DNA of 64,000 nt from NCBI RefSeq assembly GCF_040730185.1, contig NZ_CP160402.1, positions 2,232,001-2,296,000 of the forward strand, given 5' to 3'. The position numbers and the translations under genes were made by a program. Position 1 is the first letter of the stretch, and each line of letters begins with the position of its first letter. Below are positions 17,919 to 26,416 of the stretch, in pieces. Source of the stretch: Streptomyces sp. Je 1-332. Its GTDB lineage: Bacteria > Actinomycetota > Actinomycetes > Streptomycetales > Streptomycetaceae. The notes under the pieces are model-generated. The model saw nothing but the letters and a program-made list of their open reading frames with translations, ran no database searches and was not told the origin of the DNA.

Positions 17919-18619
17919 CTGCTCTGTTCCTGGGGTGCGAGGCCAATGAGGCGGGTGACGAGTTCGGCGAAGGGCCCGTCCGGCGGCTCCTCGGCGACGA
18001 TGCGGCGCAGGATCGCGGCCATCTCGTCGTCGTACGCGGCGCTCACGGCCGCGAGCGCCGCGAAGTCGTGCACCAGTTGCCGTTCGAGCTCCGCGCGCGG
18101 GATGCGGCGGCCGTCGAGCCAGATGAGCGCGGTGGACTCGGCGAGCGAGATCCAGGAGCGCACCACCAGCTCCAGCCTGGCGGGTGGGTCCGTGATGTCC
18201 AGGTGCGTGAGGATCTGGACGTACGCCGCCTGCCGCACGGAGTCGATCAGCGCGTTGGTGGTGGAGGAGCCGACGGCGGGGCCGCCGCGCATCAGCGCCG
18301 AGAATCCGGGGCCGTGGCCGTCCACGAAGTCCAGGAAGCGGCCCATCACCCGCAGCAGCCGGGCGCCCAGCGGGCCTTCCCTCGGTTCCACGAAGCGTTC
18401 GGCGAGGTCGTCCGCCGCCCGCTGCAACGCCGCCTCGTACAGGCTGAGTTTGCCCGGGAAGTAGTGGTAGACCAGCGGACGCGAGATGCCCGCGGCCGCC
18501 GCTATCTCGTCGATGGACACATCGTCGGGCGAGCGGTGGCTGAACAGGTCGAGCGCGACCCCGATCAACTGCTGCCGCCGCTCCTCGACACCCATTCTGC
18601 GGCGCACCCCGGTAGTCAT
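17915..18619 (-). CDS. TetR/AcrR-family transcriptional regulator
   Basis: A 234-aa regulator. The helix-turn-helix is VSIDEIAAAAGISRPLVYHYFPGKLSLYEAA at about residues 35-65, followed by a helical ligand-binding domain. The basic start (MTTGVRRRMGVEERR) is usual for the family. It is the first gene of a pair with the GNAT gene. Upstream in the same direction lie the reductase and the diiron-type protein (76 bp gap), so it may control them or itself. Confidence 0.88.
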   Translation of the reverse strand: MTTGVRRRMGVEERRQQLIGVALDLFSHRSPDDVSIDEIAAAAGISRPLVYHYFPGKLSLYEAALQRAADDLAERFVEPREGPLGARLLRVMGRFLDFVDGHGPGFSALMRGGPAVGSSTTNALIDSVRQAAYVQILTHLDITDPPARLELVVRSWISLAESTALIWLDGRRIPRAELERQLVHDFAALAAVSAAYDDEMAAILRRIVAEEPPDGPFAELVTRLIGLAPQEQSS

Positions 18620-18695
18620 GCGAACACCTTACCGAGCAGATCCGGCCGTCCAAGGGGCCGGTCGACCCGAACCGTTCACATCTCCCGCTCCGGCC

Positions 18696-19778
18696 TCACA
18701 TGTCGAGGACGATTCGGTCACCGCCCGCCCTCGACACACAGATCAGCATGGAGTCGGCCCGCTCGGCGTCGTCGAGCAGTTCGTCCCGGTGGTCGATCTC
18801 CCCTTCCAGGACCCGCTGTTGGCACGTTCCGCAGAATCCCTGCTCGCAGGAGTACGCGGTGTTGGGCAGCTCGGCGCGTACCGCGGTCAGGACGGTGCTG
18901 TCCGCGGCCACGGTGACGGTGCGCCCGCTGCGGCGCAGCTCCACCTCGAAGGCGCCGTTGCCCTGCGTGGACGTGTGCGGCGTGAAGCGTTCCAGGTGCA
19001 GTGCGGCCCCTTCCGGGAGCGTCGCCGCCACCGCCTCCATCAGCCCCTCGGGGCCACAGACGTGGACCGCGGTGGAGGGCGCCAGGTCCGTGAGGAATGC
19101 GGCGAGGTCGGGGCGGCCACCCTCGTCCTCGGCGACGACGGTGAGCCTGCCCGCCGTCGTGCCCGCCGTCGTGCCCGCCAGCTTCTCCACGTCCCCCAGG
19201 AACGGCATCGAGGCCCGGGAGCGACCCCCGTACAGCAGCCGCCATGTGCGGCCGGCGGCCTCAACTGCCCGCAGCATGGGGAGGATCGGGGTGATGCCGA
19301 TGCCGCCCGCCACGAAGACGTACGCGTCGGCGTCGGCCAGCGGGAAGCGGTTGCGCGGGCCGCGCACCTCGACCTCCATGCCCTCCTGGAGCTGCTCGTG
19401 CACCTCGCGCGAGCCGCCACGGCCGCCCTGTTCCCCACCGATGAGGCGGGTCGCGACGGTGTACGAGGAGGCGTCCTCCGGATCCCCGCACAGCGAGTAC
19501 TGGCGCACGAGGCCGGAGGGGAGGACCAGGTCCAGGTGGGCGCCCGGCTCCCAGGAGGGCAAGTGGGCACCTTCGAGGCGCAGTTGTACGACCCCTTCGG
19601 CGACCGTCTCGCGCCGGGTGACGAGGAGGCGCAGCGCCCGGGAGCGCGGGCGGCCCGAGACCGGCTCCTCCAGGGCGGGCAGCGGCCACAGCGGTGAGGC
19701 GTCGATGCGGCGCCGCATGGCCCGCTTGGCGAGCAGGGCGGCGCCGGTGACGAGCAGGACGGTGCGCATGCGGGCCAT
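18696..19778 (-). CDS. Phthalate-dioxygenase-reductase-like flavin/[2Fe-2S] oxidoreductase
   Basis: A 360-aa electron-transfer protein with three parts: a flavin-binding barrel (RQYSLCGDPED), an NAD(P)H-binding domain (FVAGGIGITPILPML, CGPEGLMEAV) and a C-terminal plant-type ferredoxin domain with cluster ligands in CEQGFCGTCQQRVLEG plus a fourth Cys in LICVSRA. The first 25 residues form a hydrophobic/basic helix that could hold it at the membrane. It passes electrons from NAD(P)H to a partner oxygenase. The gene starts 1 nt after the stop of the diiron-type gene, so the two products very probably work together. Confidence 0.9.
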   Translation of the reverse strand: MARMRTVLLVTGAALLAKRAMRRRIDASPLWPLPALEEPVSGRPRSRALRLLVTRRETVAEGVVQLRLEGAHLPSWEPGAHLDLVLPSGLVRQYSLCGDPEDASSYTVATRLIGGEQGGRGGSREVHEQLQEGMEVEVRGPRNRFPLADADAYVFVAGGIGITPILPMLRAVEAAGRTWRLLYGGRSRASMPFLGDVEKLAGTTAGTTAGRLTVVAEDEGGRPDLAAFLTDLAPSTAVHVCGPEGLMEAVAATLPEGAALHLERFTPHTSTQGNGAFEVELRRSGRTVTVAADSTVLTAVRAELPNTAYSCEQGFCGTCQQRVLEGEIDHRDELLDDAERADSMLICVSRAGGDRIVLDM

Positions 19779-19779
19779 G

Positions 19780-20712
19780 TCAGCGCGCCCCCTTCGGCGC
19801 GGGCAGCGATTCCGTCGCGGCCTCGGCGGCGGTGGCCGCCGGGGACGAGGCGAGGTAGGCGACGGCCTGTGCGGTGCTGCCCTCGCGGGAGGGGTGGTAG
19901 GCGCGGCTCAGATAGCGGGGGATGGAGCGGATCATGTCCTGCGTCGTGGGCAGCGTGCCCTGCTTGCCGCCTTGGTAAAAGTCCTTGAACGACGCCTTGC
20001 CGCCGATGAGGGTCGGGTCGTTCTCCATGAAGAAGCGCGCGCCGCGCTGCCAGAGGAAGACCAGGGCGGTGAAGGCGGTGGCCCAGGTGCGGGCGCGGCG
20101 GCGGTAGCTGCCGTCGACGTGCATGAAGAGCTCGAAGGCGACGGAGCGGTGCTCGACCTCTTCGGCGCCGTGCCAGCGCAGCAGGTCCAGCATCGTGGGG
20201 TCGGCGCCCCTGCGGTCCAACTCGTCGGCGTTCAGGACCCAGTTGCCGAGGAAGGCGGTGTAGTGCTCGATGGCCGCGATCATCGCGACGCGTTCCATCA
20301 GCCACCACTTGCGGGCCTTGCCGGGCGGCAGCGTCCTGTCGCCGAGCATCTTCTCGAAGAGCCAGTCGACCTGCGCGGTGTAGGGAGTGGGGTCGAGTCC
20401 CTGCTCCTTGAGGTGCGGCAGGACCTCGTCGTGGGCCTGCGCGTGCATCGCCTCCTGGCCGATGAAACCGATCACGTCCTCGCGGAGCCGGTCGTCACGG
20501 ATGTACGGCAGGACCTGCTTGTACACGTGGACGAACCAGCGTTCGCCGGCCGGGAGAAGCAGATGCAGCACGTTGATCGTGTGCGTGGCGAAGGGATCGC
20601 CCGGCACCCAGTGCAGCGGGGTGTCCTCCCAGGAGAAGGAGACTTTGCGCGCCTTGAGCGGTATGTGCTCGGACACGACGGGCTTCGGCTCCCGGCTCTG
20701 CGTATTAGACAT
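19780..20712 (-). CDS. Predicted diiron helical protein (PF10118, 'metal-dependent hydrolase')
   Basis: A 310-aa all-helical protein of the family named metal-dependent hydrolase. The visible ligands fit a ferritin-like diiron site: Glu57 (GERWF), Glu87-x2-His90 (GQEAMHAQAHDE), Glu149 (AAIEHYTAF) and Glu185-x2-His188 (GAEEVEHRS). That pattern is typical of desaturases and oxygenases rather than hydrolases. The next gene encodes a [2Fe-2S] reductase with 1-nt spacing, an obvious electron donor. Likely role: oxidative modification of a lipid or another hydrophobic substrate. The substrate is unknown. Confidence 0.8.
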   Translation of the reverse strand: MSNTQSREPKPVVSEHIPLKARKVSFSWEDTPLHWVPGDPFATHTINVLHLLLPAGERWFVHVYKQVLPYIRDDRLREDVIGFIGQEAMHAQAHDEVLPHLKEQGLDPTPYTAQVDWLFEKMLGDRTLPPGKARKWWLMERVAMIAAIEHYTAFLGNWVLNADELDRRGADPTMLDLLRWHGAEEVEHRSVAFELFMHVDGSYRRRARTWATAFTALVFLWQRGARFFMENDPTLIGGKASFKDFYQGGKQGTLPTTQDMIRSIPRYLSRAYHPSREGSTAQAVAYLASSPAATAAEAATESLPAPKGAR

Positions 20713-20801
20713 GGCGTCAATGTACTGACGGGTAGGCGTGTGGGTACAGGCCCGTGCGTCGGTTGATTCGGCAGTGATTTCGAGCTGTACGCGTGTGCGG
20801 G

Positions 20802-22427
20802 TCAGATCGTCCTGCGCAGTGCGAGGAGCGCGATGTCGTCGTCACGTTCGTGCCCGAAGCACGCGAGGAGCGTGTCGCACAGGTCCGCGACGCCGCGTGG
20901 CGCGCCGGCCGCCGCGATCCGCAGCTGCTCCATCGACACCGCGAGGTCCATGCCCCGCGTCTCGATGAGCCCGTCCGTGACCATCAGCAGACGCTCGTTG
21001 CGCTCCAGGGTCACCACGCTCGGCTGCGGCCGGTCGAGGCCGAGACCGAGGAGCGGCCCTCGCACGTCGACGTACGTGGCCGTGCCCTCGTCCCGCACCA
21101 CGAGCGGCGGGATGTGACCCGCGTTGGCGATCCGGGTGTGCCCGGTCGCCGGATCGACCAGGCTCAGGCACATCGTGGCCGTCACGCCCGGGTGGTAGTG
21201 CTGCAGCATCCGGTCCAGGCGCCCCGCGAGCGCGCCGGGGTCGGGGTCCTCGACGCAGTACGCCCGCAGCGCGTGCCGGATCTCGACCATCACCGTGGCC
21301 GCCTCCAGCGAGTGCCCGACGACGTCACCGATGCCGGTCAGGACGCCACCGGGCACCGGGAGCGCCGCGTAGAAGTCCCCGCCGATCTCCGTCTGGCGCG
21401 ACGCGGGTTCGTAACGGACGACGACGTCCGCGCCGGGCAGCTCCGGCAGCTTCGACGGCAGGAAGCTGCGTTGCAGGGTCAGCGCGACATGGCGCTCCTC
21501 CTCGTACATCAGGAGCGGTTCGGCGGCCAGCGCGGTGGCGTGGGCGAGCCGCTCGACGAGGTGCCCCGTCTCGTCGGACAGACCCTCGCGGTACGCGGGC
21601 GTCGCGAGGCACACCAGTGTGCGCCCCTCGGTCAGGCGTGCCAGGACGAGGTCGGCCTCCTCCGGTGTCCCGTCGCACCACTGTCCGGAGCCCCCCACCG
21701 AGCGGAAGAACCCCGCGGGCCACAGCGGGGCGGGCACGACCGTGTGCCGCACGCCCGTACGCCCCGACATGACGCGCCGCATCAGGCGGGCCACCGCCTC
21801 GTGCGCCCCGGGGTCCGGCAGCGGAGCGGCGGCCCTGCGCCGGGAGAGCCCCCGGTGGATCTCCCCGTCCCCGCCGAGCACGAACACCGTCGCGGGGGTC
21901 TCGGTCAGCCGCTCCGTGCCCGTGGCCGCCGCGTCCGCGAGCTCACCGAGGCAGCGCGCGGACTGCACGGACAGGATCGTCCCCGCGAGCAACGCGAGGC
22001 GTCCCGCCCGGAGTTGGGCGTCACTGCGGGAGCGTGCCCCGCGCGCGGCGGCCCGTACGACCGCCTGGATCTCCTCCGGTTCGGCGGGCACCGTCAGATA
22101 GGACTCGCCACCCGCGTCGAGCCCCCTGCACCGGTCGGCGGGCGGGCGGGCCGCCGCCGAGAAGTGGATGACGGGCAGGCTGGCGATGGGCGGCAACTGT
22201 TTGATGCGGCGGCAGAGTTCGTAACCGCTCATGTCGGGCAGGCCGACGTCGACCAGCGCCACGTCCGGCAGGTCACCGGCCCGCATCCGCACGTCGAGCT
22301 CGATCAGCGCCTCGCTGGCGCTCGCGGCGAGCAGGACCCGATGGCCGTCCCTGCGCAGCACGGCGCTCAGCGCGTACCTGCTCGCAGGCACGTCGTCGAC
22401 GACCAGGACCGTGCTGACTGTGTTCAC
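20802..22427 (-). CDS. Response regulator fused to PP2C-type serine phosphatase
   Basis: A 541-aa signalling protein. Residues 1-125 are a CheY-like receiver with Asp60 in VALVDVGLPDMSG and acidic pocket VVDD. A middle sensor-like region (about 150-320, GAF-like) follows, then a SpoIIE/PP2C phosphatase domain with metal sites EIGGDFYAALPV, GIGDVVGHSLEAA, VTDGLIETRG and the closing DDDIALLAL. Proteins of this type usually act on anti-sigma-factor antagonists and so steer stress sigma factors. The usual second Asp of GGDFYD is Ala here. GTG 22427 after AAGGGC is preferred; an upstream GTG at 22448 is possible. Confidence 0.88.
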   Translation of the reverse strand: MNTVSTVLVVDDVPASRYALSAVLRRDGHRVLLAASASEALIELDVRMRAGDLPDVALVDVGLPDMSGYELCRRIKQLPPIASLPVIHFSAAARPPADRCRGLDAGGESYLTVPAEPEEIQAVVRAAARGARSRSDAQLRAGRLALLAGTILSVQSARCLGELADAAATGTERLTETPATVFVLGGDGEIHRGLSRRRAAAPLPDPGAHEAVARLMRRVMSGRTGVRHTVVPAPLWPAGFFRSVGGSGQWCDGTPEEADLVLARLTEGRTLVCLATPAYREGLSDETGHLVERLAHATALAAEPLLMYEEERHVALTLQRSFLPSKLPELPGADVVVRYEPASRQTEIGGDFYAALPVPGGVLTGIGDVVGHSLEAATVMVEIRHALRAYCVEDPDPGALAGRLDRMLQHYHPGVTATMCLSLVDPATGHTRIANAGHIPPLVVRDEGTATYVDVRGPLLGLGLDRPQPSVVTLERNERLLMVTDGLIETRGMDLAVSMEQLRIAAAGAPRGVADLCDTLLACFGHERDDDIALLALRRTI

Positions 22428-22474
22428 TGCCTTGCCCTTGACGCTCACGCGGGACAGCCCCTCAGCGCAAAACG

Positions 22475-22500
22475 GGGGCAGGCCGACTCGTGCCTGCCCC
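22475..22500 (-). terminator. Hairpin in the leader of the PP2C gene
   Basis: GGGGCAGGC and GCCTGCCCC form a perfect 9-bp stem with an 8-nt loop. On the minus strand it is followed by CGTTTT, so it looks like a terminator placed 48 nt before the PP2C start. It could attenuate that gene. Confidence 0.5.
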
Positions 22501-22719
22501 ATCAAGTTAGCGCGCCGGGACACCCCCCGGGGCAAGTCGGCGGCAGTATGACCCGGAACGGTGGCGGTCGTCGAACTCACCTCACGTGCGACATGCCCGA
22601 CAGTAGGGTTTTCGACTTCGGCCTGTTCGGGGAACGGGCGAGGAGGACAGCCTCGTGACCTTCGCCTTCCGCGAGACGTTCAACGGGGTGCCGCCCACCC
22701 CCGTACTCCCGAGGACTTC

Positions 22720-24369
22720 ATGACCCAGCACGTCACCGCCGCCCTTCCCGCAGACGCACCGGCCGACGGCTCCGCTCCCCGTGAGTGGTGGCGCGACGCC
22801 GTCATCTACCAGGTGTATCCGCGCAGCTTCGCCGACGGCAACGGCGACGGCATGGGCGATCTGCCCGGCGTCACGGCCCGCCTGACCCACCTGAAGCGGC
22901 TCGGCGTCGACGCCGTCTGGCTCTCGCCCTTCTACGCGTCCCCGCAGGCCGACGCCGGGTACGACGTGGCCGACTACCGCGCGGTCGACCCCATGTTCGG
23001 CACCCTGCCGGACGCCGACGCACTCGTACGGGAAGCGCACGCGCTCGGACTGCGGGTGATCGTCGACCTGGTGCCCAACCACTGCTCTGACCAGCACGAG
23101 TGGTTCAAGCAGGCGGTGCGCGAGGGCGCGGGGTCCCCGGCGCGCGAACGCTTCCACTTCCGGCCCGGCAAGGGCGAGGACGGTCAACTGCCGCCCAACG
23201 ACTGGGAGTCCGTCTTCGGCGGGCCCGCCTGGACGCGCGTCGCGGACGGCGAGTGGTACCTCCATCTCTTCGCGCCCGAGCAGCCCGACTTCAACTGGGA
23301 CCACCCGGCGGTGCACGAGGAGTTCCGCTCCATCCTGCGCTACTGGCTCGACCTCGGCATCGACGGTTTCCGCATCGACGTGGCCCACGGCCTGGTGAAG
23401 GCGGCGGGCCTGCCCGACATCGGCCACGAGGAGCAGGTGAAGCTGCTGGGCAAGCAGTCCGTCCCCTACTTCGACCAGGACGGCGTGCACGAGATCTACC
23501 GCAGCTGGCGGCGGATCCTCCAGGAGTACCCCGGCGAGCGCATCGCCGTCGCCGAGGCGTGGACGCCGACGGTGGAACGCAGCGCGCGCTACCTGCGCCC
23601 CGGCGAGCTGCACCAGGCCTTCAACTTCGAGTATCTGACGACCGCTTGGGACGCGCCCGCGCTGCGCGCCGTCATCGACCGCTCCCTCGCCGCGATGAAC
23701 GCCGTGGGGGCGCCCGCCACCTGGGTGCTCTCCAACCACGACGTCGTACGCCACTCCACCCGCCTCGCCGAAGGCGACGCGGCGCGCGGCCTGCGCCGGG
23801 CGAAGGCCGCCACGCTCCTGATGCTGGCGCTGCCCGGCTCGGCGTACATCTACCAGGGCGAGGAGCTCGGCCTGCCCGAGGTGACGGAGCTGCCGGACGA
23901 GGTGCGCCAGGACCCGGCGTTCTTCCGCAGCACGGGGCAGGACGGGACGCGGGACGGCTGCCGGGTTCCGCTGCCGTGGTCCGGGGACCGGGCGCCGTTC
24001 GGCTTCGGGCCCGTCGATGGCGGCCCGAGCTGGCTGCCGCAGCCCGCCGCCTGGAAGGATTTCACGGTCGAGGCCCAGGACGGCGACCCCGCGTCGACCC
24101 TGGAGTTCTACCGCAAGGCGCTCGCTGTGCGCCGCGAACACCCGGCGCTCGGCGCGGGCCGCGACGTGGAGTGGCTCGACGCGCCCGAGGGTGTCCTGTC
24201 CTTCCGCCGTACGAGTCCCGGGGGTTCGATGGTCTGCACGGTGAACCTCACCGCCGCCCCCGTCACGGTCCCCACCCCCGGCAGCGTGCTCCTGTCGAGC
24301 GCCGCCACGACGCCCGGCGCGGACGGGACGGCCCTGCCCGCGGATTCAACGGTCTGGTGGGCAGCCTGA
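22720..24369 (+). CDS. aglA: Alpha-glucosidase, GH13 family
   Basis: A 549-aa cytoplasmic enzyme that hydrolyses maltose and short malto-oligosaccharides. GH13 regions are all present: DAVWLSPFYASPQADAGYDV, VDLVPNHCSD, DGFRIDVAHG with the nucleophile Asp, VAEAWTPT with the acid/base Glu, and LSNHDVVRH. Length fits Streptomyces AglA. ATG 22720 follows GAGG at 6 nt. No signal peptide, so it needs an importer. In S. coelicolor aglA belongs with malEFG and malR; here malR follows directly by 25 bp in the same direction and malEFG are absent. Likely repressed by MalR and induced by maltose. Confidence 0.9.
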   Translation: MTQHVTAALPADAPADGSAPREWWRDAVIYQVYPRSFADGNGDGMGDLPGVTARLTHLKRLGVDAVWLSPFYASPQADAGYDVADYRAVDPMFGTLPDADALVREAHALGLRVIVDLVPNHCSDQHEWFKQAVREGAGSPARERFHFRPGKGEDGQLPPNDWESVFGGPAWTRVADGEWYLHLFAPEQPDFNWDHPAVHEEFRSILRYWLDLGIDGFRIDVAHGLVKAAGLPDIGHEEQVKLLGKQSVPYFDQDGVHEIYRSWRRILQEYPGERIAVAEAWTPTVERSARYLRPGELHQAFNFEYLTTAWDAPALRAVIDRSLAAMNAVGAPATWVLSNHDVVRHSTRLAEGDAARGLRRAKAATLLMLALPGSAYIYQGEELGLPEVTELPDEVRQDPAFFRSTGQDGTRDGCRVPLPWSGDRAPFGFGPVDGGPSWLPQPAAWKDFTVEAQDGDPASTLEFYRKALAVRREHPALGAGRDVEWLDAPEGVLSFRRTSPGGSMVCTVNLTAAPVTVPTPGSVLLSSAATTPGADGTALPADSTVWWAA

Positions 24370-24394
24370 GATGTGACCGGTACAGTCCAATCCT

Positions 24395-25429
24395 GTGACC
24401 GCGCGACTGGCCGACATCGCAGCGCAGGCGGGGGTCAGCGAGGCGACGGTCAGCCGGGTGCTCAACGGCAAGCCCGGAGTCGCCGGGGCCACCCGCCAGT
24501 CAGTGCTTGCCGCACTCGACGTGCTCGGCTACGAACGCCCGGTGCGGCTGCGCCGACGCAGCGCCGGCCTCATCGGGCTGATCACGCCGGAGCTCGAGAA
24601 CCCGATATTCCCCGCGCTCGCCCAGGTCATCGGCCAGGCCCTGACCCGGCAGGGTTACACGCCCGTCCTCGCCACCCAGACGCCGGGCGGCTCCACGGAG
24701 GACGAGCTGACGGAGATGCTCGTGGACCGCGGTGTCAGCGGCATCATCTTCGTCTCCGGCCTGCACGCGGACACTTCCGCCGACATGCAGCGCTACGAAC
24801 AGCTGCGGGCACAGGGCGTGCCGTTCGTGCTCGTCGACGGCTTCTCCCCCAAGGTGCAGGCGCCCTTCATCTCGCCGGACGACCGGGCCGCGATGCGCCT
24901 CGCGGTGACCCACCTCGTCTCCCTGGGTCATACACGGATCGGACTCGCCCTGGGTCCCAAGCGGTTCGTGCCCGTACAGCGGAAGATCGAGGGCTTCGTG
25001 CGCGCGGTGCAGGACCAGCTGGCACTGACCCCCGAGGAGATCGAGTCGGAGCTTGTCCAGCATTCGCTGTACACGCTGGAGGGTGGGCAGGCCGCGGCGT
25101 CCGCGCTTCTGGACCGCGACTGCACGGCCGTGGTGTGCGCCAGCGACATGATGGCCCTGGGGGCGATACGGACGGCGCGGCAGCGCGGATTCGAGGTCCC
25201 GGACGACATCTCCGTGGTGGGATTCGACGATTCCCCGCTGATCGCGTTCACCGATCCGCCCCTGACCACGGTGCGTAAACCCGTGCCCTCGATGGGGCAG
25301 GCGGCGGTGCGTACACTCCTGGAGGAGATCGGCGGCACGCCCGCCCCGCACAGCGAATTCGTCTTCATGCCGGAGCTGGTCGTTCGGGGTTCAACGGCTT
25401 CTGCCCCTCGGGGGCGCACTCGTCCATAG
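24395..25429 (+). CDS. malR: Maltose-operon repressor MalR, LacI family
   Basis: A 344-aa LacI-family repressor. The helix-turn-helix is residues 4-25 (RLADIAAQAGVSEATVSRVL) with the hinge helix after it. The periplasmic-binding-protein-like core (GLIGLITPELENPIFPALAQ, SLGHTRIGLALG, SVVGFDDSPL) binds the inducer. The sequence is very close to the MalR/Reg1 proteins I recall from Streptomyces, which repress maltose and amylase genes. GTG 24395 fits that start. It forms an apparent two-gene unit with the alpha-glucosidase gene. Confidence 0.88.
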   Translation: MTARLADIAAQAGVSEATVSRVLNGKPGVAGATRQSVLAALDVLGYERPVRLRRRSAGLIGLITPELENPIFPALAQVIGQALTRQGYTPVLATQTPGGSTEDELTEMLVDRGVSGIIFVSGLHADTSADMQRYEQLRAQGVPFVLVDGFSPKVQAPFISPDDRAAMRLAVTHLVSLGHTRIGLALGPKRFVPVQRKIEGFVRAVQDQLALTPEEIESELVQHSLYTLEGGQAAASALLDRDCTAVVCASDMMALGAIRTARQRGFEVPDDISVVGFDDSPLIAFTDPPLTTVRKPVPSMGQAAVRTLLEEIGGTPAPHSEFVFMPELVVRGSTASAPRGRTRP

Positions 25430-25504
25430 GGCGTAGAGAATGCGACCTGAACCAGACCTTGGGATGATCGGTCGGAGGGTCGGTATCTGGCAGACTCTGT
25501 GCCT

Positions 25505-26395
25505 ATGGGTGAGATGACTGTGACGACACTGGAAGGCCAGCAGCGGCCCACCACATCACCCATCGCGGGCGAGCAGGAGGACCGCCATGGGCGGACTTTC
25601 CTGCGCCGTCTTCGCACCCCCAGGCGCCCTCGGCTCTGGTTCGAGATCCTGCTGATCGCGGTGAGTTACTGGACGTACTCCCTGATCCGCAACGCCGTTC
25701 CGGAACAGAAGTCGCAGGCCCTGCGCAACGCCGACTGGATCTGGCGGGCGGAGCAGCATCTCGGAATCGCCGTGGAAGAGAGCGTCAACCACGCGGTGAA
25801 CTCGGTGACATGGCTCATCGTCGGCATGAACTACTACTACGCGACGCTGCACTTCGTGGTGACGCTCGGCGTCCTGGTCTGGCTGTTCCGATGGCATCCG
25901 GGGCGTTACGCCGCCACGCGCATGGTGCTCTTCGCGACGACGGGGGTGGCCCTGCTCGGCTACTACCTGTATCCGCTCGCACCCCCGCGCCTGATGAACG
26001 GCCACGATTTCATCGACACGGTCCTGGTCCACCAGACCTGGGGCTCGATGGCATCCGGCGACCTCAAGCACATGTCGAACCAGTACGCGGCGATGCCGTC
26101 CATGCACATCGGCTGGTCCCTGTGGTGCGGTCTGACGATCTTCGCCCTGGCCTCGGTGCCGTGGGTGAAGGTGCTCGGCCTGCTCTACCCCACGGCGACC
26201 CTGATCGTCATCGTGGCCACCGCCAACCACTTCTGGCTGGACGCGGTGGGCGGCATGATCTGCCTGGCGTTCGGCTTCGCGGTGGCCTGGGCCTGGTACG
26301 GGACGATGCCGCACAGGCTGCCGCGTGAGGTGGCGTCGCGCGAGGACCGGGCTCCGCTCCTGCCGGCCAAGGTCAGGGCGAGGTTCAGGGCCTGA
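25505..26395 (+). CDS. PAP2-superfamily integral membrane protein
   Basis: A 296-aa protein with about six TM helices (AVNSVTWLIVGMNYYYATLHF, VVTLGVLVWLF, MVLFATTGVALLGYYLY, GLTIFALASVPWV, ATLIVIVATANHFWLDAVGG). YAAMPSMHIGW (phosphatase motif 2) and NHFWLDAVGG (motif 3) carry the catalytic His residues of the PAP2/AUR1-like group. Such enzymes act on phospholipid head groups outside the membrane. ATG 25505 is used; GTG 25499 and ATG 25514 are close alternatives. Convergent with the amidohydrolase gene, 21 bp between stops. Confidence 0.85.
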   Translation: MGEMTVTTLEGQQRPTTSPIAGEQEDRHGRTFLRRLRTPRRPRLWFEILLIAVSYWTYSLIRNAVPEQKSQALRNADWIWRAEQHLGIAVEESVNHAVNSVTWLIVGMNYYYATLHFVVTLGVLVWLFRWHPGRYAATRMVLFATTGVALLGYYLYPLAPPRLMNGHDFIDTVLVHQTWGSMASGDLKHMSNQYAAMPSMHIGWSLWCGLTIFALASVPWVKVLGLLYPTATLIVIVATANHFWLDAVGGMICLAFGFAVAWAWYGTMPHRLPREVASREDRAPLLPAKVRARFRA

Positions 26396-26416
26396 GGCGA
26401 GCCCGGTCGTCGGCTG

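Noticed and set aside
22655..22723. 22-codon GTG frame overlapping the start of the alpha-glucosidase gene
   Set aside because: Short, no clear ribosome site, no likeness to known leader peptides; not supported.
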